This document shows, one piece after another, positions 1-8,701 of a stretch of 64,000 bases of DNA. Both the position numbers and the translations under genes were made by a program. The DNA comes from Methylomonas fluvii (GTDB lineage Bacteria > Pseudomonadota > Gammaproteobacteria > Methylococcales > Methylomonadaceae), in NCBI RefSeq assembly GCF_014850975.1, contig NZ_JACXST010000001.1, positions 930,001 to 994,000 of the forward strand, written 5' to 3'. Position 1 is the first letter of the stretch. Every line of letters begins with the position of its first letter. The notes below the pieces were generated by a model. That model was given only the letters and a program-made list of their open reading frames with translations, had not been told where the DNA came from and did not search any database.

Positions 1-1201
1 CACTGACGCCGCGTTGCCGAAATATCGCCAGAAATACCGGATGCGTAGCCGGCCAGGCCAGCATTAAGTGGCCTGCCAAGGGGTGGCCGTCAACAGTCGA
101 AACCGTGCCGGTTTTTGCTAGAACTTGAAGTTGGCGCAACAATTTTTTATCGATTTCGCTTTGCCCCGCCAAGGTGGAATTGGGCAGGATGCCGTTTTGA
201 CTCAGGCCGCGAAAATATTCCGGCTTGGATAGCAAGGCTGCCCGCATTGTTAGTGCCAGTTCGGGCAAGTTGGCCTGTAAAGCAAAATCGCCGTCGGCGT
301 TACGTTCGCCCAGATAAGATCGCCAAGCTTGTAGATCCGATGGCGCAGTTTGCGCCGGAAGCTTTTGGTCTTTGATAGACGACAATAACAGACGATAGCG
401 CTCGCCTTGAAATTGTTCGCGGCGCAGCAAAAGCTTTTCGGTATCGCTCGCCGCCAGTTCTGGACCCAGCAAAACCGGATCTGCTTGCGCTAATGCTGCG
501 GCATAAGGAGTTTTCAACAACGAACCCGGGGGTAAGCGGCTGATTTGGTCGCCACCGCTTGCTAATATCCGCCCGGATAGCAGGCTCATCAACAGAAAAG
601 AGCTATCCCCCGCATCGTCGAACGCCACACCGAGCATTTCATTTAATTTTGCCGACACGGCACACGGTTCGCTAGGCCAGCCGGCGTTAACCAACATTCG
701 GGCCAATACCGCGCGGTCATTGCTATCAAATTCGGCGCCTTGTCTGACCCGGTTTTTGATGCGTTGCAATTCAAGCGAACTGGGCTTGTCTCCAGGCGCT
801 AGACTCGCCAATTCGCCACTAAAATACATCGCCCCCGCTTCTTCAGCCCAAGCCGGTAAACGGCCGCCGCAGCTGCGATGACTGGCTTCGTGAAATAGTT
901 CGTGACGCAGATATACCGCCTCGCTCAGCCCTCCTTGCGGTTGTTGCCGCAGATAAATACTGCCAGGCCGCCAGCCGCCGGCATGACCGCCGCTGAACGC
1001 TCCACTGGTCAACGCGGGAAACACCCGCACCGGATCGTCCTCGCTAGGTATCTTGTAGCCCTGCGCAGCTAGTTCACTAACGGCAATAGTCGCGGCTTGT
1101 CGTAATTCAGCTTGCTGGGTTAGCGCCCCGAAAAACAAAATCGCCGCACCAACATCAAACAAATATTGCCGCCTGATGCATCGTTTTAATGGAGCATTCA
1201 T
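1..1201 (-). CDS. DUF2300/YfaQ-like protein with HExxH and SxxK/KTG motifs (partial, 3' end missing)
   Basis: An uninterrupted frame of 400 codons runs leftward from ATG at 1201 and leaves the window, so the C-terminus is missing. An in-frame stop lies three codons upstream of the ATG, which fixes the start region. The N-terminus has a basic stretch and a hydrophobic segment (about residues 13-28) that may be a signal or anchor. Residues 100-104 read HELFH, followed by WAEEAGAMYFSG (118-129), which looks like a gluzincin zinc-peptidase site with its third Glu ligand. Further on are SLLK (227-230) and KTGT (363-366), the SxxK and KTG motifs of penicillin-binding and beta-lactamase folds. From memory this combination resembles E. 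coli YfaQ (DUF2300), whose role is unknown. Motifs are seen; enzymatic activity is inference. Confidence 0.6.
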   Translation of the reverse strand, partial: MNAPLKRCIRRQYLFDVGAAILFFGALTQQAELRQAATIAVSELAAQGYKIPSEDDPVRVFPALTSGAFSGGHAGGWRPGSIYLRQQPQGGLSEAVYLRHELFHEASHRSCGGRLPAWAEEAGAMYFSGELASLAPGDKPSSLELQRIKNRVRQGAEFDSNDRAVLARMLVNAGWPSEPCAVSAKLNEMLGVAFDDAGDSSFLLMSLLSGRILASGGDQISRLPPGSLLKTPYAAALAQADPVLLGPELAASDTEKLLLRREQFQGERYRLLLSSIKDQKLPAQTAPSDLQAWRSYLGERNADGDFALQANLPELALTMRAALLSKPEYFRGLSQNGILPNSTLAGQSEIDKKLLRQLQVLAKTGTVSTVDGHPLAGHLMLAWPATHPVFLAIFRQRGVS

Positions 1202-1301
1202 TGGTAGTTAAAGGTTTATGCTGAGCATGGGTAATCCCGCAAATTGCCGAATAGCGAAGATAGACTCGGAAGTGTCTAAATACTGGATTTTACGATTTAA
1301 A

Positions 1302-1329
1302 TTGACAATCAGTCGAATCAGCCTAGAAT
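1302..1329 (+). promoter_or_regulatory. Sigma-70-type promoter for the cold-shock gene
   Basis: TTGACA (1302-1307) and TAGAAT (1324-1329) are separated by 16 bp, near consensus. Transcription would begin near 1336, leaving a leader of about 150 nt before the cold-shock ATG at 1488. Long structured leaders are typical of cspA-type mRNAs. Confidence 0.6.
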
Positions 1330-1487
1330 GCAAGCCAGCTAGAAAATACGATTTACCCTTTGTTTACCAGCTCGATGTCTCTTCAGTAGTCCTTCGTCCT
1401 AGTTTTTCATTAAGTAATTTCCACATTTACCAGCGTTACCCGCCTTACTTTAGCTAAGGCTTTATCTAAATTTTTATAGGACTTATT

Positions 1488-1703
1488 ATGTCTACAATGA
1501 CAACTGGCGTCGTAAAATGGTTTAACGCAGACAAAGGCTTCGGCTTTATCGAACAAAAACAAGGCCCTGACGTTTTCGTACATTTCAAAAACATTCTGAA
1601 CCCAAACAACAGCTACAGAACGCTGGACGAAGGTCAGCACGTACAGTTCAAATTGGGCCGCGGCCCTAAAGGCCCACAAGCCGAAGAAGTAACCATCGTT
1701 TAA
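1488..1703 (+). CDS. Cold-shock domain protein (CspA family)
   Basis: A 71-residue single cold-shock domain that spans almost the whole protein. It has the RNA-binding motifs RNP1 (KGFGFIEQ, about residues 16-23) and RNP2 (VFVHF, about 29-33) and the typical start [13 protein letters not shown]. Such proteins bind single-stranded RNA or DNA in the cytoplasm and loosen mRNA structure at low temperature or during growth transitions. It stands alone, with its own promoter at 1302-1329, a leader of about 150 nt and a rho-independent terminator just downstream. The family is certain. Whether this copy is cold-induced cannot be told from the protein, though the long leader is suggestive. Confidence 0.95.
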   Translation: MSTMTTGVVKWFNADKGFGFIEQKQGPDVFVHFKNILNPNNSYRTLDEGQHVQFKLGRGPKGPQAEEVTIV

Positions 1704-1708
1704 AGATT

Positions 1709-1745
1709 AAGCCGTAGTTGCCAACTGGTACCTACGGCTTTTTTG
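1709..1745 (+). terminator. Rho-independent terminator of the cold-shock gene
   Basis: AAGCCGTAG (1709-1717) pairs with CTACGGCTT (1732-1740) and is followed by a run of T, six nucleotides after the stop codon of the cold-shock gene. Confidence 0.85.
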
Positions 1746-1916
1746 TTAGATAGAGTGGAAATCAAACGCGGTTTCCACTTTCGTTCTCCCGCCTTTCATT
1801 CCTGCACACTGGATTGCTTTTAAAAGCTTCTAGCGAAGCATTCAGTAGACTAAACTTTAATTGTCCGCGATAGTCCAACGGCTATTACAAATTTCAATCA
1901 AGCAAAGAGGTGGGTC

Positions 1917-2183
1917 ATGTCGCTAAAAAACGAATTTGAAAGTTTGCTCGTTAGTCTGGATTCGGTTCGCGAAGAGCTGCAACTGAAGCTGCATCTGGCT
2001 TCAATGGATGCCAAGGATGAATTTGCAGAAGCCGAAAAACAGTGGTTGCAGATTAAAAGTAAAGCCGCTGAAATTGCCGACGAATCGATAGAGACTTCCG
2101 AAGAGTACATCGCCAAGGCAAAAATTGTTGGAGAGGAGTTGAAGGACGCTTATCAGCGAGTAGCCAAGCGCCTTTCCGAGTGA
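1917..2183 (+). CDS. Small charged helical protein of unknown function
   Basis: An 88-residue soluble protein with a good ribosome-binding site (AGAGGTGG) ahead of ATG at 1917. The sequence is rich in Glu, Lys, Ala and Leu with heptad-like spacing through most of its length, so it is probably one long helix or coiled coil. There is no signal peptide, membrane segment or cysteine. It stands alone between the cold-shock gene and a convergent zinc-ribbon membrane protein. I do not recognise a named family. Codon use and the start site look genuine, so I call it a real hypothetical gene. Confidence 0.7.
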   Translation: MSLKNEFESLLVSLDSVREELQLKLHLASMDAKDEFAEAEKQWLQIKSKAAEIADESIETSEEYIAKAKIVGEELKDAYQRVAKRLSE

Positions 2184-2400
2184 TCTGCCTAAACTCAAAA
2201 GCTGGCAGCTTTAATCAATTTGAGACCAGCCTTGCCGTTAGTGCAGGCTGATTCATAAGGCTATTTCCTTTGGTATGCAAGACCTTGGAACAGGTAGCTT
2301 GCAATTTTGTGGCCACTGCGGTTTGCACTTTATCAAATCAAAGCCGATATTTGCAGTGTGGTTAAGCTATCGAATTAGCATCGCGATTTCAGCTGCAAAT

Positions 2401-3087
2401 CTAGCTTTCCTCAACTGTCGTCTTGCCAAGCTTCGAGCCGCAATTCTGGCAATATTGTTGACCAGCCGAAACAGCGGCTTCGCATGCGGGACATGCATTG
2501 GATGATTGGGTTTTATGTCCGCAGGTATTACAAAAATGAGTATTTGCGGTAATGTCTGCGCCGCATTGCTGACAGATCAGGTTTTGCTGAGGGAGCAGTC
2601 TTGATAACATTTTAACCAGCTTGGCAATGGTATCGATTAGATAAGTCGCATGGCTATACGCTCTGATCACAAACCAAATACTGACGCTTACAATCAGAAT
2701 GATCGCGCTACTATGGTAAATCGTTCTACCCAAGCTATCGACGAACGGCGCCAATAACTCCCAAAACAATGCCTGTACGGTAATCAAAATCAACAGAGCG
2801 GTTAGCGGCTCCGCAATACCTTTGGCAAATGACAACGCACCGCCGCTGTTGGGAATGGCCTCTATGACGTAGCCGGCAAAAAAATAAAATAAGATTAATG
2901 CGGCCAGCCTAGCGAAAAACCAGACTACGGCCGCGGCCTTGAATACGCCAGCCACTTCCAATTCCGTCATTACCGGTACTAATGTAATTAGCTGGCCTAT
3001 TGTCAGGATGCTGGCAATGGTAATGAATAGCTGGGCGGCCCGCAGCCATGCGTTGCTTGATGAGGCAATCAGAGAAAACATAAGCAT
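2401..3087 (-). CDS. Membrane protein with C-terminal double zinc ribbon
   Basis: A 228-residue protein whose first 150 residues hold about four hydrophobic segments (near residues 14-34, 50-75, 93-108 and 125-145). The cytoplasmic tail has two zinc-ribbon units with four CxxC pairs: CQQC/CNTC and CPAC/CQNC. The start ATG at 3087 follows AGGAG at a good distance. Double zinc ribbons attached to membrane domains are common in bacterial proteins of unknown role and usually serve structure or protein contacts. It is a single-gene unit convergent with the small helical protein upstream. No function can be assigned. Confidence 0.8.
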   Translation of the reverse strand: MLMFSLIASSSNAWLRAAQLFITIASILTIGQLITLVPVMTELEVAGVFKAAAVVWFFARLAALILFYFFAGYVIEAIPNSGGALSFAKGIAEPLTALLILITVQALFWELLAPFVDSLGRTIYHSSAIILIVSVSIWFVIRAYSHATYLIDTIAKLVKMLSRLLPQQNLICQQCGADITANTHFCNTCGHKTQSSNACPACEAAVSAGQQYCQNCGSKLGKTTVEES

Positions 3088-3344
3088 TGCAACTCCTGTT
3101 TGTAGGGGACCGAATTTGAATCGATCAGTAGCTCGCTGAGAGGGACATGATTTCTTAAGTAGAGAATATCATACAAAAAAGCGCATACCTTTCCTGGCTA
3201 AACCGCCTGGCACGGTACTCAAACACGGTTTGACTATTTCCGGCGCGGAGACTACAGCCGAAAAACGGTTTTTGCCTTATCTAAATCCTTTACGATACCA
3301 TTGGCTGGCAATGCCTAATTGATTTTTCCCTTCCCCCTAGCGAC

Positions 3345-4412
3345 ATGTTCCCCGAGCAATTCCAACAAAAACTCTTTAATTGGTTTGATAGCCATGGCCG
3401 CAAGGATTTGCCATGGCAACTGGACATTAATCCTTATCGAGTGTGGGTGTCGGAGATTATGTTGCAGCAAACGCAAGTAGTCAGCGTGATTGCATATTTC
3501 AATCGCTTCGTCGCTAGATTTCCGACGGTGCAAAGTCTGGCCAGCGCGGAACTGGACGAAGTTTTACAGCTCTGGTCCGGGCTTGGCTATTATGCGCGGG
3601 CCCGAAACCTGCACAAAACCGCGCAAATCGTTGCCGGCAATGCCGGCGTATTCCCGCACACGGTCGCAGAGTTCAGTGCCTTGCCAGGTATCGGCCGCTC
3701 CACTGCCGGGGCGATACTCAGCATCGCTTGCGGGCAAAGCCAGCCCATATTGGACGGCAACGTCAAGCGCGTGCTGGCGCGGTTTCATGCCGTACATGGC
3801 TGGCCGGGTGACAATAAAGTGGCTGCGCAGTTGTGGCAAATTAGTCAGTGCTATACGCCGATGCAAAGAACTGGCGATTACACACAGGCAATGATGGATT
3901 TAGGCGCCACGCTCTGCACCCGCAGTAAGCCGCTATGCGAAGTCTGCCCTGTTGCTGACGGCTGTCAGGCCAGGCAGTTGGGCTTAGTAAAACAGTTGCC
4001 AGGCGCCAAGCCTCGCAAGGAGGTACCGGTAAAACAACTATATTTCCTGCTGTTACTAGACAAGGAAAATCGGATTTTACTGGAAAGACGGCCGCCGACC
4101 GGCATTTGGGGCGGACTATGGAGCGTGCCGGAATTTGCCGATCCGCAGGCTTTGCAAGACTGGTGTCTGCAACGCAATTACCGAATCCATGCTTCGCAAG
4201 CCTTGCCAGACCAGCGCCACAGTTTCACGCATTATCATCTGGACTACACACCGATCCTGGCAAAATTGGAAAACCCCATAAACAATGTGATGGAAGGCGA
4301 GCGGGCGGTTTGGTATAAAACCGCCGAGATTAATACTTTAGGTCTGCCGGCGCCGATCAAGCGTCTGCTGCAACAACATGTCACAGAGGATCAAAATGAC
4401 GAGAATGATTAA
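3345..4412 (+). CDS. mutY: A/G-specific adenine glycosylase MutY
   Basis: MutY removes adenine mispaired with 8-oxoguanine, part of the GO repair system that limits G:C to T:A mutation. The 355-residue protein has the helix-hairpin-helix at about 114-132 (LPGIGRSTAGAIL), catalytic Glu37 in SEIMLQQTQV and Asp137 in ILDGNV. The [4Fe-4S] cysteines are C191, C198, C201 and C207 with the classic C-x6-C-x2-C-x5-C spacing. The C-terminal third is the Nudix-like domain that recognises 8-oxoG. The length is normal for the family. The gene overlaps yggX by 17 nt, the same order as in E. coli, so the two are probably cotranscribed. Confidence 0.97.
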   Translation: MFPEQFQQKLFNWFDSHGRKDLPWQLDINPYRVWVSEIMLQQTQVVSVIAYFNRFVARFPTVQSLASAELDEVLQLWSGLGYYARARNLHKTAQIVAGNAGVFPHTVAEFSALPGIGRSTAGAILSIACGQSQPILDGNVKRVLARFHAVHGWPGDNKVAAQLWQISQCYTPMQRTGDYTQAMMDLGATLCTRSKPLCEVCPVADGCQARQLGLVKQLPGAKPRKEVPVKQLYFLLLLDKENRILLERRPPTGIWGGLWSVPEFADPQALQDWCLQRNYRIHASQALPDQRHSFTHYHLDYTPILAKLENPINNVMEGERAVWYKTAEINTLGLPAPIKRLLQQHVTEDQNDEND

Positions 4413-4665
4413 ATGCGTAAAACTGGGCGTTGAGGCTGAGGGTTTGGATGCGCCGCCGTTTCCGGGTGCCAACGGCCAACGCATTTTCGAGCATGTATCG
4501 AAACAGGCCTGGAAGGACTGGTTAGCGATGCAAACCATGATAATTAACGAGCAGCGGCTGTCCAGTTTCGATCCGGCGGCGAAAAAAATATTGGAAGCCG
4601 AGCGCGAGAAATTTTTGTTTGCCGGTGGTTTCGAGTTGCCGGAAGGCTATGTGCCGAAAAAATAG
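4396..4665 (+). CDS. yggX: Probable Fe(2+)-trafficking protein YggX
   Basis: A small cytoplasmic protein of 89 residues linked to iron handling and protection of Fe-S clusters under oxidative stress. The start at 4396 is chosen because AGAGGA sits at the right distance and because it places the single conserved Cys at position 7, as in E. coli YggX; an ATG 18 nt upstream is less likely. The family core (PFPGANGQRIFEHVSKQAW, then MIINEQRL) is plain. It overlaps the end of mutY, an Fe-S enzyme, and this pairing is conserved across gammaproteobacteria. Confidence 0.93.
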   Translation: MTRMIKCVKLGVEAEGLDAPPFPGANGQRIFEHVSKQAWKDWLAMQTMIINEQRLSSFDPAAKKILEAEREKFLFAGGFELPEGYVPKK

Positions 4666-4820
4666 TGCCGGTTGGGCTTTAGGCGCGTTGTCGGCGTGGA
4701 AGTATTTGTAAAGTTTCGTGTACAGGCTTTGTATGGTTTTAATGCGGATAAAATGTTGACAAAAACACTGTGTCTGGAAAGCTCAGGATGTATATTAAAA
4801 CTGTCATCCGGAGAAACGTT

Positions 4821-5366
4821 ATGAACGCAACTGTAGCACCTCAGATCTATGCTTTGCGCGCCGCTCTCAGCGACCACGTCATGATCGGTAAAATAGTCGA
4901 TGTGTTTTATGCAAAAATGCTGGACGACTATCGGATTAACCGCTTCTTCTTCACTCGCCCGGCTGCTGAGCAGGCCGATGCGCTAAAAGCCTATTTGAAA
5001 GCTTAATTCAATAGTTTCAATAGTGCCGATGAGAGAGTATTAGAGGCATTGGACGGGTATTTTACGGCAGCGTTTGCCCGCACTAACGCCAAACCGAGTT
5101 TGGTTACCGGTAACGATTTTGCCTTCCTGCTGGATATCGTTGGCGGGCAAGAAATAAGAAGCATCACGTTGTTAACGCCGGCTCATTGTTTTTTGGTCAA
5201 GCTCGGTCCTGAGGATTTCCATTACGACATAGCGATGGAGCATTTGGCCGCCTCTTTAAAACAATTGAATATCGCCGAAGATTTGGCTTATCAAATCTTG
5301 GCTTTGGCGGAGAAAGGTCGAGATGGTTTGTTGGCTAGAGGCGTAGAAGTTAAGAAAGCTGCTTGA
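4821..5366 (+). pseudogene. Truncated hemoglobin (group 1-like), interrupted by one in-frame stop
   Basis: From ATG 4821 (preceded by GGAG) the frame encodes a globin-like N-terminus (VDVFYAKMLDDYRINRFFF) and meets TAA at 5004-5006 after 61 codons. The same frame then stays open to 5366 and encodes the rest of the fold: FAFLLDIVGGQ, the likely haem-ligating His in TPAHCFLVKL, and the C-terminal helix pair ending AEKGRDGLLARG. A 9-bp tandem repeat (TTCAATAGT, 5007-5015 and 5016-5024) follows the stop directly. Truncated globins bind oxygen or NO. A single substitution in the TAA would restore a 181-residue protein. A pseudogene, a sequencing error and readthrough are all possible; the group 1 assignment is by pattern recognition. 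Confidence 0.6.
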
Positions 5367-5391
5367 AGAGCGTTTTAGTCGTTCGGGTTTC

Positions 5392-5418
5392 GCTCGCTTA
5401 GGCATGGCCTAAGCGAGC
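5392..5418. terminator. Hairpin between convergent globin and hypothetical genes
   Basis: GCTCGCTTAGGC (5392-5403) and its exact complement (5407-5418) form a 12-bp stem with loop ATG, just before the 3' end of the convergent gene at 5425. There is no good T-tract on either side, so termination is likely but not certain. Confidence 0.55.
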
Positions 5419-5424
5419 AAATCA

Positions 5425-5871
5425 CTAGCTGTCGTCCTTTATCATTGCAACAAGAAAATCTACGAAGCTCTGAATGGCTAAGCCGGTGCCGACTGCAGTT
5501 GCCATGTTTGCCAGTAATTTGCTGACAACACCTAAAAGTTTTTCAAGCAGTTTGTGGCCGCCGATAATTTCTATTCCGTACAGCAAAAACTCGCCTAGAA
5601 AATGATTGATGACGGCGAGCTTCAGATTTAGCTGGGTTCCCAATAAGCCTTGCGCTAACAGCGTGTGGGTGTCTGCACGTTGCAAACCGTCTTTTAACGC
5701 CGAAAAGTTCGGATTAAGCTCCATCCAGGCTTTCTTATAATCGTCGCGAAATTTCGGCTGAAAATACTCGCCATTATTTATCACCTTCTCTAAAAACTGC
5801 TGCAGAGCATCAACGAAATTCAGCAATCTTTTTCTGTCATCTTCGCCAGCCCCAAAGACAAATTTTTCCAC
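5425..5871 (-). CDS. Hypothetical protein, mostly helical
   Basis: A 148-residue protein of unrecognised family. I take GTG at 5871 as the start because AAGGAA lies six bases upstream. The N-terminal half is hydrophilic and contains FVDALQQFLEKVINNGEYFQPKFRDDYKKAWMELNP-like helical sequence. The C-terminal half has two amphipathic-to-hydrophobic stretches (about residues 80-105 and 110-145) that may insert in or lie on the membrane. It has no cysteines and no signal peptide. It lies downstream of, and in the same orientation as, lpdA's operon start side but is separated from it by 95 bp and is not obviously part of the pyruvate dehydrogenase operon. Confidence 0.65.
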   Translation of the reverse strand: MEKFVFGAGEDDRKRLLNFVDALQQFLEKVINNGEYFQPKFRDDYKKAWMELNPNFSALKDGLQRADTHTLLAQGLLGTQLNLKLAVINHFLGEFLLYGIEIIGGHKLLEKLLGVVSKLLANMATAVGTGLAIQSFVDFLVAMIKDDS

Positions 5872-5966
5872 TCGCTGTTCCTTCTATATGATGTTGGCGT
5901 TCTCACCAAAAAATGGCAAGCTGACGATTAACCCGCTCACGAATTTTGCGCTTAGCAAAATAAGGA

Positions 5967-7382
5967 CTATTTCTTTACATACAGGTCGGTAATCGTCCCT
6001 TCTATCATTTCCGCCGCAAACGCAAAGGTTTCCGATAAAGTTGGATGCGGATGGATGCTGAGGCTAATGTCTGTCGCATCCGCACCCATTTCCAGAGCCA
6101 GCACGGCTTCTGCCACTAATTCTCCGGCACCGGGGCCGGTAAAGCCGGCGCCGAGAATACGGCCGGTGGTTTTGTCGGTCAGGATTTTAGTAATACCTTC
6201 GCTGCGGCCCAGTGCCAAAGATCGGCCACTGGCGGCCCAAGGGAATACGGCTTTGTCGAATTCCACGCCTTGCTGTTGCGCCTGGGTTTCCGTCAAGCCC
6301 ATCCAGGCGACTTCCGGATCGGTATAAGCCACCGATGGAATAGTCAGCGCATCGAAACCGGCTTTGTGGCCGGCAATCACTTCAGCGGCGATTTTGCCTT
6401 CGTGCGTGGCTTTGTGGGCCAGCATCGGATTGCCGACGATGTCGCCGATCGCAAAAATATTGCTGACGTTGGTGCGGCCTTGCTTGTCCACCGGGATGAA
6501 GCCACGCTCATCAACATTGACGCCCGCCTTGTCGGCGTCGATCAGTTTGCCGTTGGGACGGCGGCCGACGGCCACCAATACCGCGTCGAACACTTCGGAT
6601 TCCGGTGCGCCTTTGCCTTCCATCGTGACTTTAATGCCGGTGTCGGTAGCTTCCATCGCCTTAACGCTCGTTTGTAGCCACAGATTCTCATACTGCTTTT
6701 TGATTTTGCGTTGCAGTGGTGTGACCAAGTCTTTATCGCAGCCGGGGATAATCTGATCCATCAATTCCACGACACTGATTTTCGAACCCAGCGCATGGTA
6801 AACAGTCGCCATTTCCAGGCCGATAATCCCGCCGCCGACAATTAATAGTTTTTCCGGCACCGATTTCAGTTCTAGTGCGTCGGTGGAATCCCAAACCCGA
6901 GGGTCGTCATGCGGAAAGCTGGGGATTTTAGTTGGTTGCGAGCCGGCTGCGATGATCGCGTTGTCGAAAGTGACGGTTTGCTCGCCGGCATCGCTAGTCA
7001 CAGTCAAACTATTGGCCGAGGCAAATTTACCCACGCCATGGATTACCGTGACTTTGCGTTGCTTGGCCAGTTTGCCCAAGCCCTGATTCAGGCTTTGGCT
7101 GACGCTTTGTTTCCACGCTCTGATCTGGTCCAGATTGATGTTTGGCTTGCCAAAACTGACGCCGTGTTCGGCCATGGCTTCGGCTTCGTGTATCACTTGC
7201 GCGCTGTGTAGCAAAGCTTTGGAGGGAATGCAGCCGACATTTAAACAAACACCACCCAGAACGGGATAGCGTTCGACTAGTACGACTTGCTTGCCCAAAT
7301 CGGCAGCGCGGAAGGCAGCGGTATAACCGCCGGGGCCGCCGCCCAGAACTAACACTTCGGCATGCGTGACAGAATTGCTCAT
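5967..7382 (-). CDS. lpdA: Dihydrolipoyl dehydrogenase (E3)
   Basis: A flavoenzyme that reoxidises dihydrolipoamide on E2 and passes electrons to NAD. The 471-residue protein shows the FAD-binding GGGPGG (14-19), the redox disulfide CLNVGC (C46 and C51), a second dinucleotide fold (IVGGGIIGLEMA) for NAD, and the catalytic HPHPTLSE near residue 444. It is the third gene of aceE-aceF-lpdA and begins 10 bp after aceF, so it is probably dedicated to pyruvate dehydrogenase, though such E3 subunits may also serve 2-oxoglutarate dehydrogenase or the glycine cleavage system. Confidence 0.97.
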   Translation of the reverse strand: MSNSVTHAEVLVLGGGPGGYTAAFRAADLGKQVVLVERYPVLGGVCLNVGCIPSKALLHSAQVIHEAEAMAEHGVSFGKPNINLDQIRAWKQSVSQSLNQGLGKLAKQRKVTVIHGVGKFASANSLTVTSDAGEQTVTFDNAIIAAGSQPTKIPSFPHDDPRVWDSTDALELKSVPEKLLIVGGGIIGLEMATVYHALGSKISVVELMDQIIPGCDKDLVTPLQRKIKKQYENLWLQTSVKAMEATDTGIKVTMEGKGAPESEVFDAVLVAVGRRPNGKLIDADKAGVNVDERGFIPVDKQGRTNVSNIFAIGDIVGNPMLAHKATHEGKIAAEVIAGHKAGFDALTIPSVAYTDPEVAWMGLTETQAQQQGVEFDKAVFPWAASGRSLALGRSEGITKILTDKTTGRILGAGFTGPGAGELVAEAVLALEMGADATDISLSIHPHPTLSETFAFAAEMIEGTITDLYVKK

Positions 7383-7392
7383 ATCCCTACTC

Positions 7393-8688
7393 CTACAATA
7401 ACAGCCGGCGAATGTCGCCCAGATAAGATTTTAATGCTTCCATAAAACGCGCACCTTCGGCGCCGTCTATGACGCGGTGGTCGTAGGTAATGTCCAATGG
7501 CAGCATCAATTTCGGTTCGAATTCCTTGCCGTTCCACATCGGTTGTACCTTGGAGCGGGTGACGCCCAAAATCGCCACTTCCGGGGCATTGACGATAGGT
7601 GTGAATGCGGTGCCGCCAATCCCGCCCAAGCTGGAGATGGTCATGCAGCCACCCTGCATGTCGGCTGGTTTCAACTTGCCGGTTCTGGCCAGTTCGCTTT
7701 TTTCGGCCAGTTCGGTGGACAGTTGGAAAATGCCTTTTTTATCCACATCGCGAATGACCGGTACGACGAGACCATTTGGGGTATCGACGGCGATGCCGAT
7801 GTGGAAGTATTTTTTGAAATACAGTTTGTCGCCTTCCGGTGATAGCGAGCTGTTGAACGCCGGATATTTCTGCATCGCGGCGACCAAGGCCTTCATGATG
7901 AAGATCAGGCCGGTGACTTTGACGGCATCTTTTGCCAAGCCGGCGTTAACCGACTTGCGGAAGTCTTCCATCGCATCAATGGCCACCTCATCGTGGTAAG
8001 TCACCAATGGCAAATTCAGCCAGACGCGAGTCAGATTTTGCCCGGTCAGACGCTTGATTTTACTGAGTGGTTTTTCCTCGATTTCGCCGAATTGGGTGAA
8101 ATCGACGGCTGGAATGGCCGGTATACCTGCGCCACCGCTGGTCGAACCACCGGAGGCCATGACTTGCTTAACGAAGTTTTTCACATCGTCTTGCAGGATA
8201 CGGCCCTTACGGCCGCTGCCGGTTTGGATTTTGCTCAGATCGACGCCCAATTCGCGGGCAAACAGTCTGACGCTGGGGGTGGCGTGTGCTTTAAACCCTT
8301 CATTACTGCTTGCCATGGGCGCAGTAGGTGCTGCGGCTGGTTGGGCCTGTTCTACTTTTGGGGCTTCCGCAACCGGAGCTGGGCTCGGTTCCACTGAGGC
8401 AGGCGGTGATGCCGGTGCCGGTTCGGCTGGAGCTGTAGCGGCTGCCTCGCCCACTTCAATCGTAGCGATCAGTGTACCCTCGGAGACTTTATCGCCGGGT
8501 TTGATATGCACGGTTTTGATGGTGCCAGCCGCGCTGGACGGTAAGTCCATCGTCGCTTTGTCGGTTTCCATCACCGCCAGGGTTTGCTCCACCGCGACCA
8601 CGTCGCCAGGCTTGATCAGCACCTCGACGATGTCGATTTCAGGGACATTGCCGACGTCGGGCACCTTTATTTCAATTACAGAACTCAT
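7393..8688 (-). CDS. aceF: Dihydrolipoamide acetyltransferase (pyruvate dehydrogenase E2)
   Basis: The core of the pyruvate dehydrogenase complex, transferring acetyl groups from lipoamide to CoA. The 431 residues comprise one lipoyl domain (1-80, with the lipoylated Lys44 in ETDKATMD), an Ala/Pro-rich linker (about 82-130), a peripheral-subunit-binding domain (about 135-172) and the catalytic domain with DHRVIDG near residues 403-409 (His404 and Asp408 catalytic). E. coli AceF has three lipoyl domains; this one has a single one, which is common elsewhere and explains its shorter length. It lies 13 bp behind aceE. Confidence 0.97.
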   Translation of the reverse strand: MSSVIEIKVPDVGNVPEIDIVEVLIKPGDVVAVEQTLAVMETDKATMDLPSSAAGTIKTVHIKPGDKVSEGTLIATIEVGEAAATAPAEPAPASPPASVEPSPAPVAEAPKVEQAQPAAAPTAPMASSNEGFKAHATPSVRLFARELGVDLSKIQTGSGRKGRILQDDVKNFVKQVMASGGSTSGGAGIPAIPAVDFTQFGEIEEKPLSKIKRLTGQNLTRVWLNLPLVTYHDEVAIDAMEDFRKSVNAGLAKDAVKVTGLIFIMKALVAAMQKYPAFNSSLSPEGDKLYFKKYFHIGIAVDTPNGLVVPVIRDVDKKGIFQLSTELAEKSELARTGKLKPADMQGGCMTISSLGGIGGTAFTPIVNAPEVAILGVTRSKVQPMWNGKEFEPKLMLPLDITYDHRVIDGAEGARFMEALKSYLGDIRRLLL

Positions 8689-8701
8689 ATGTTGCTTTCC
8701 G

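Noticed and set aside
1218-1457. A 79-codon frame in the leader of the cold-shock gene
   Set aside because: It overlaps the predicted promoter, has no good ribosome site and no recognisable sequence.
4756-4761. TTGACA as promoter -35 for the globin gene
   Set aside because: No -10 sequence lies at 15-19 bp; the nearest TATATT is 29 bp away.
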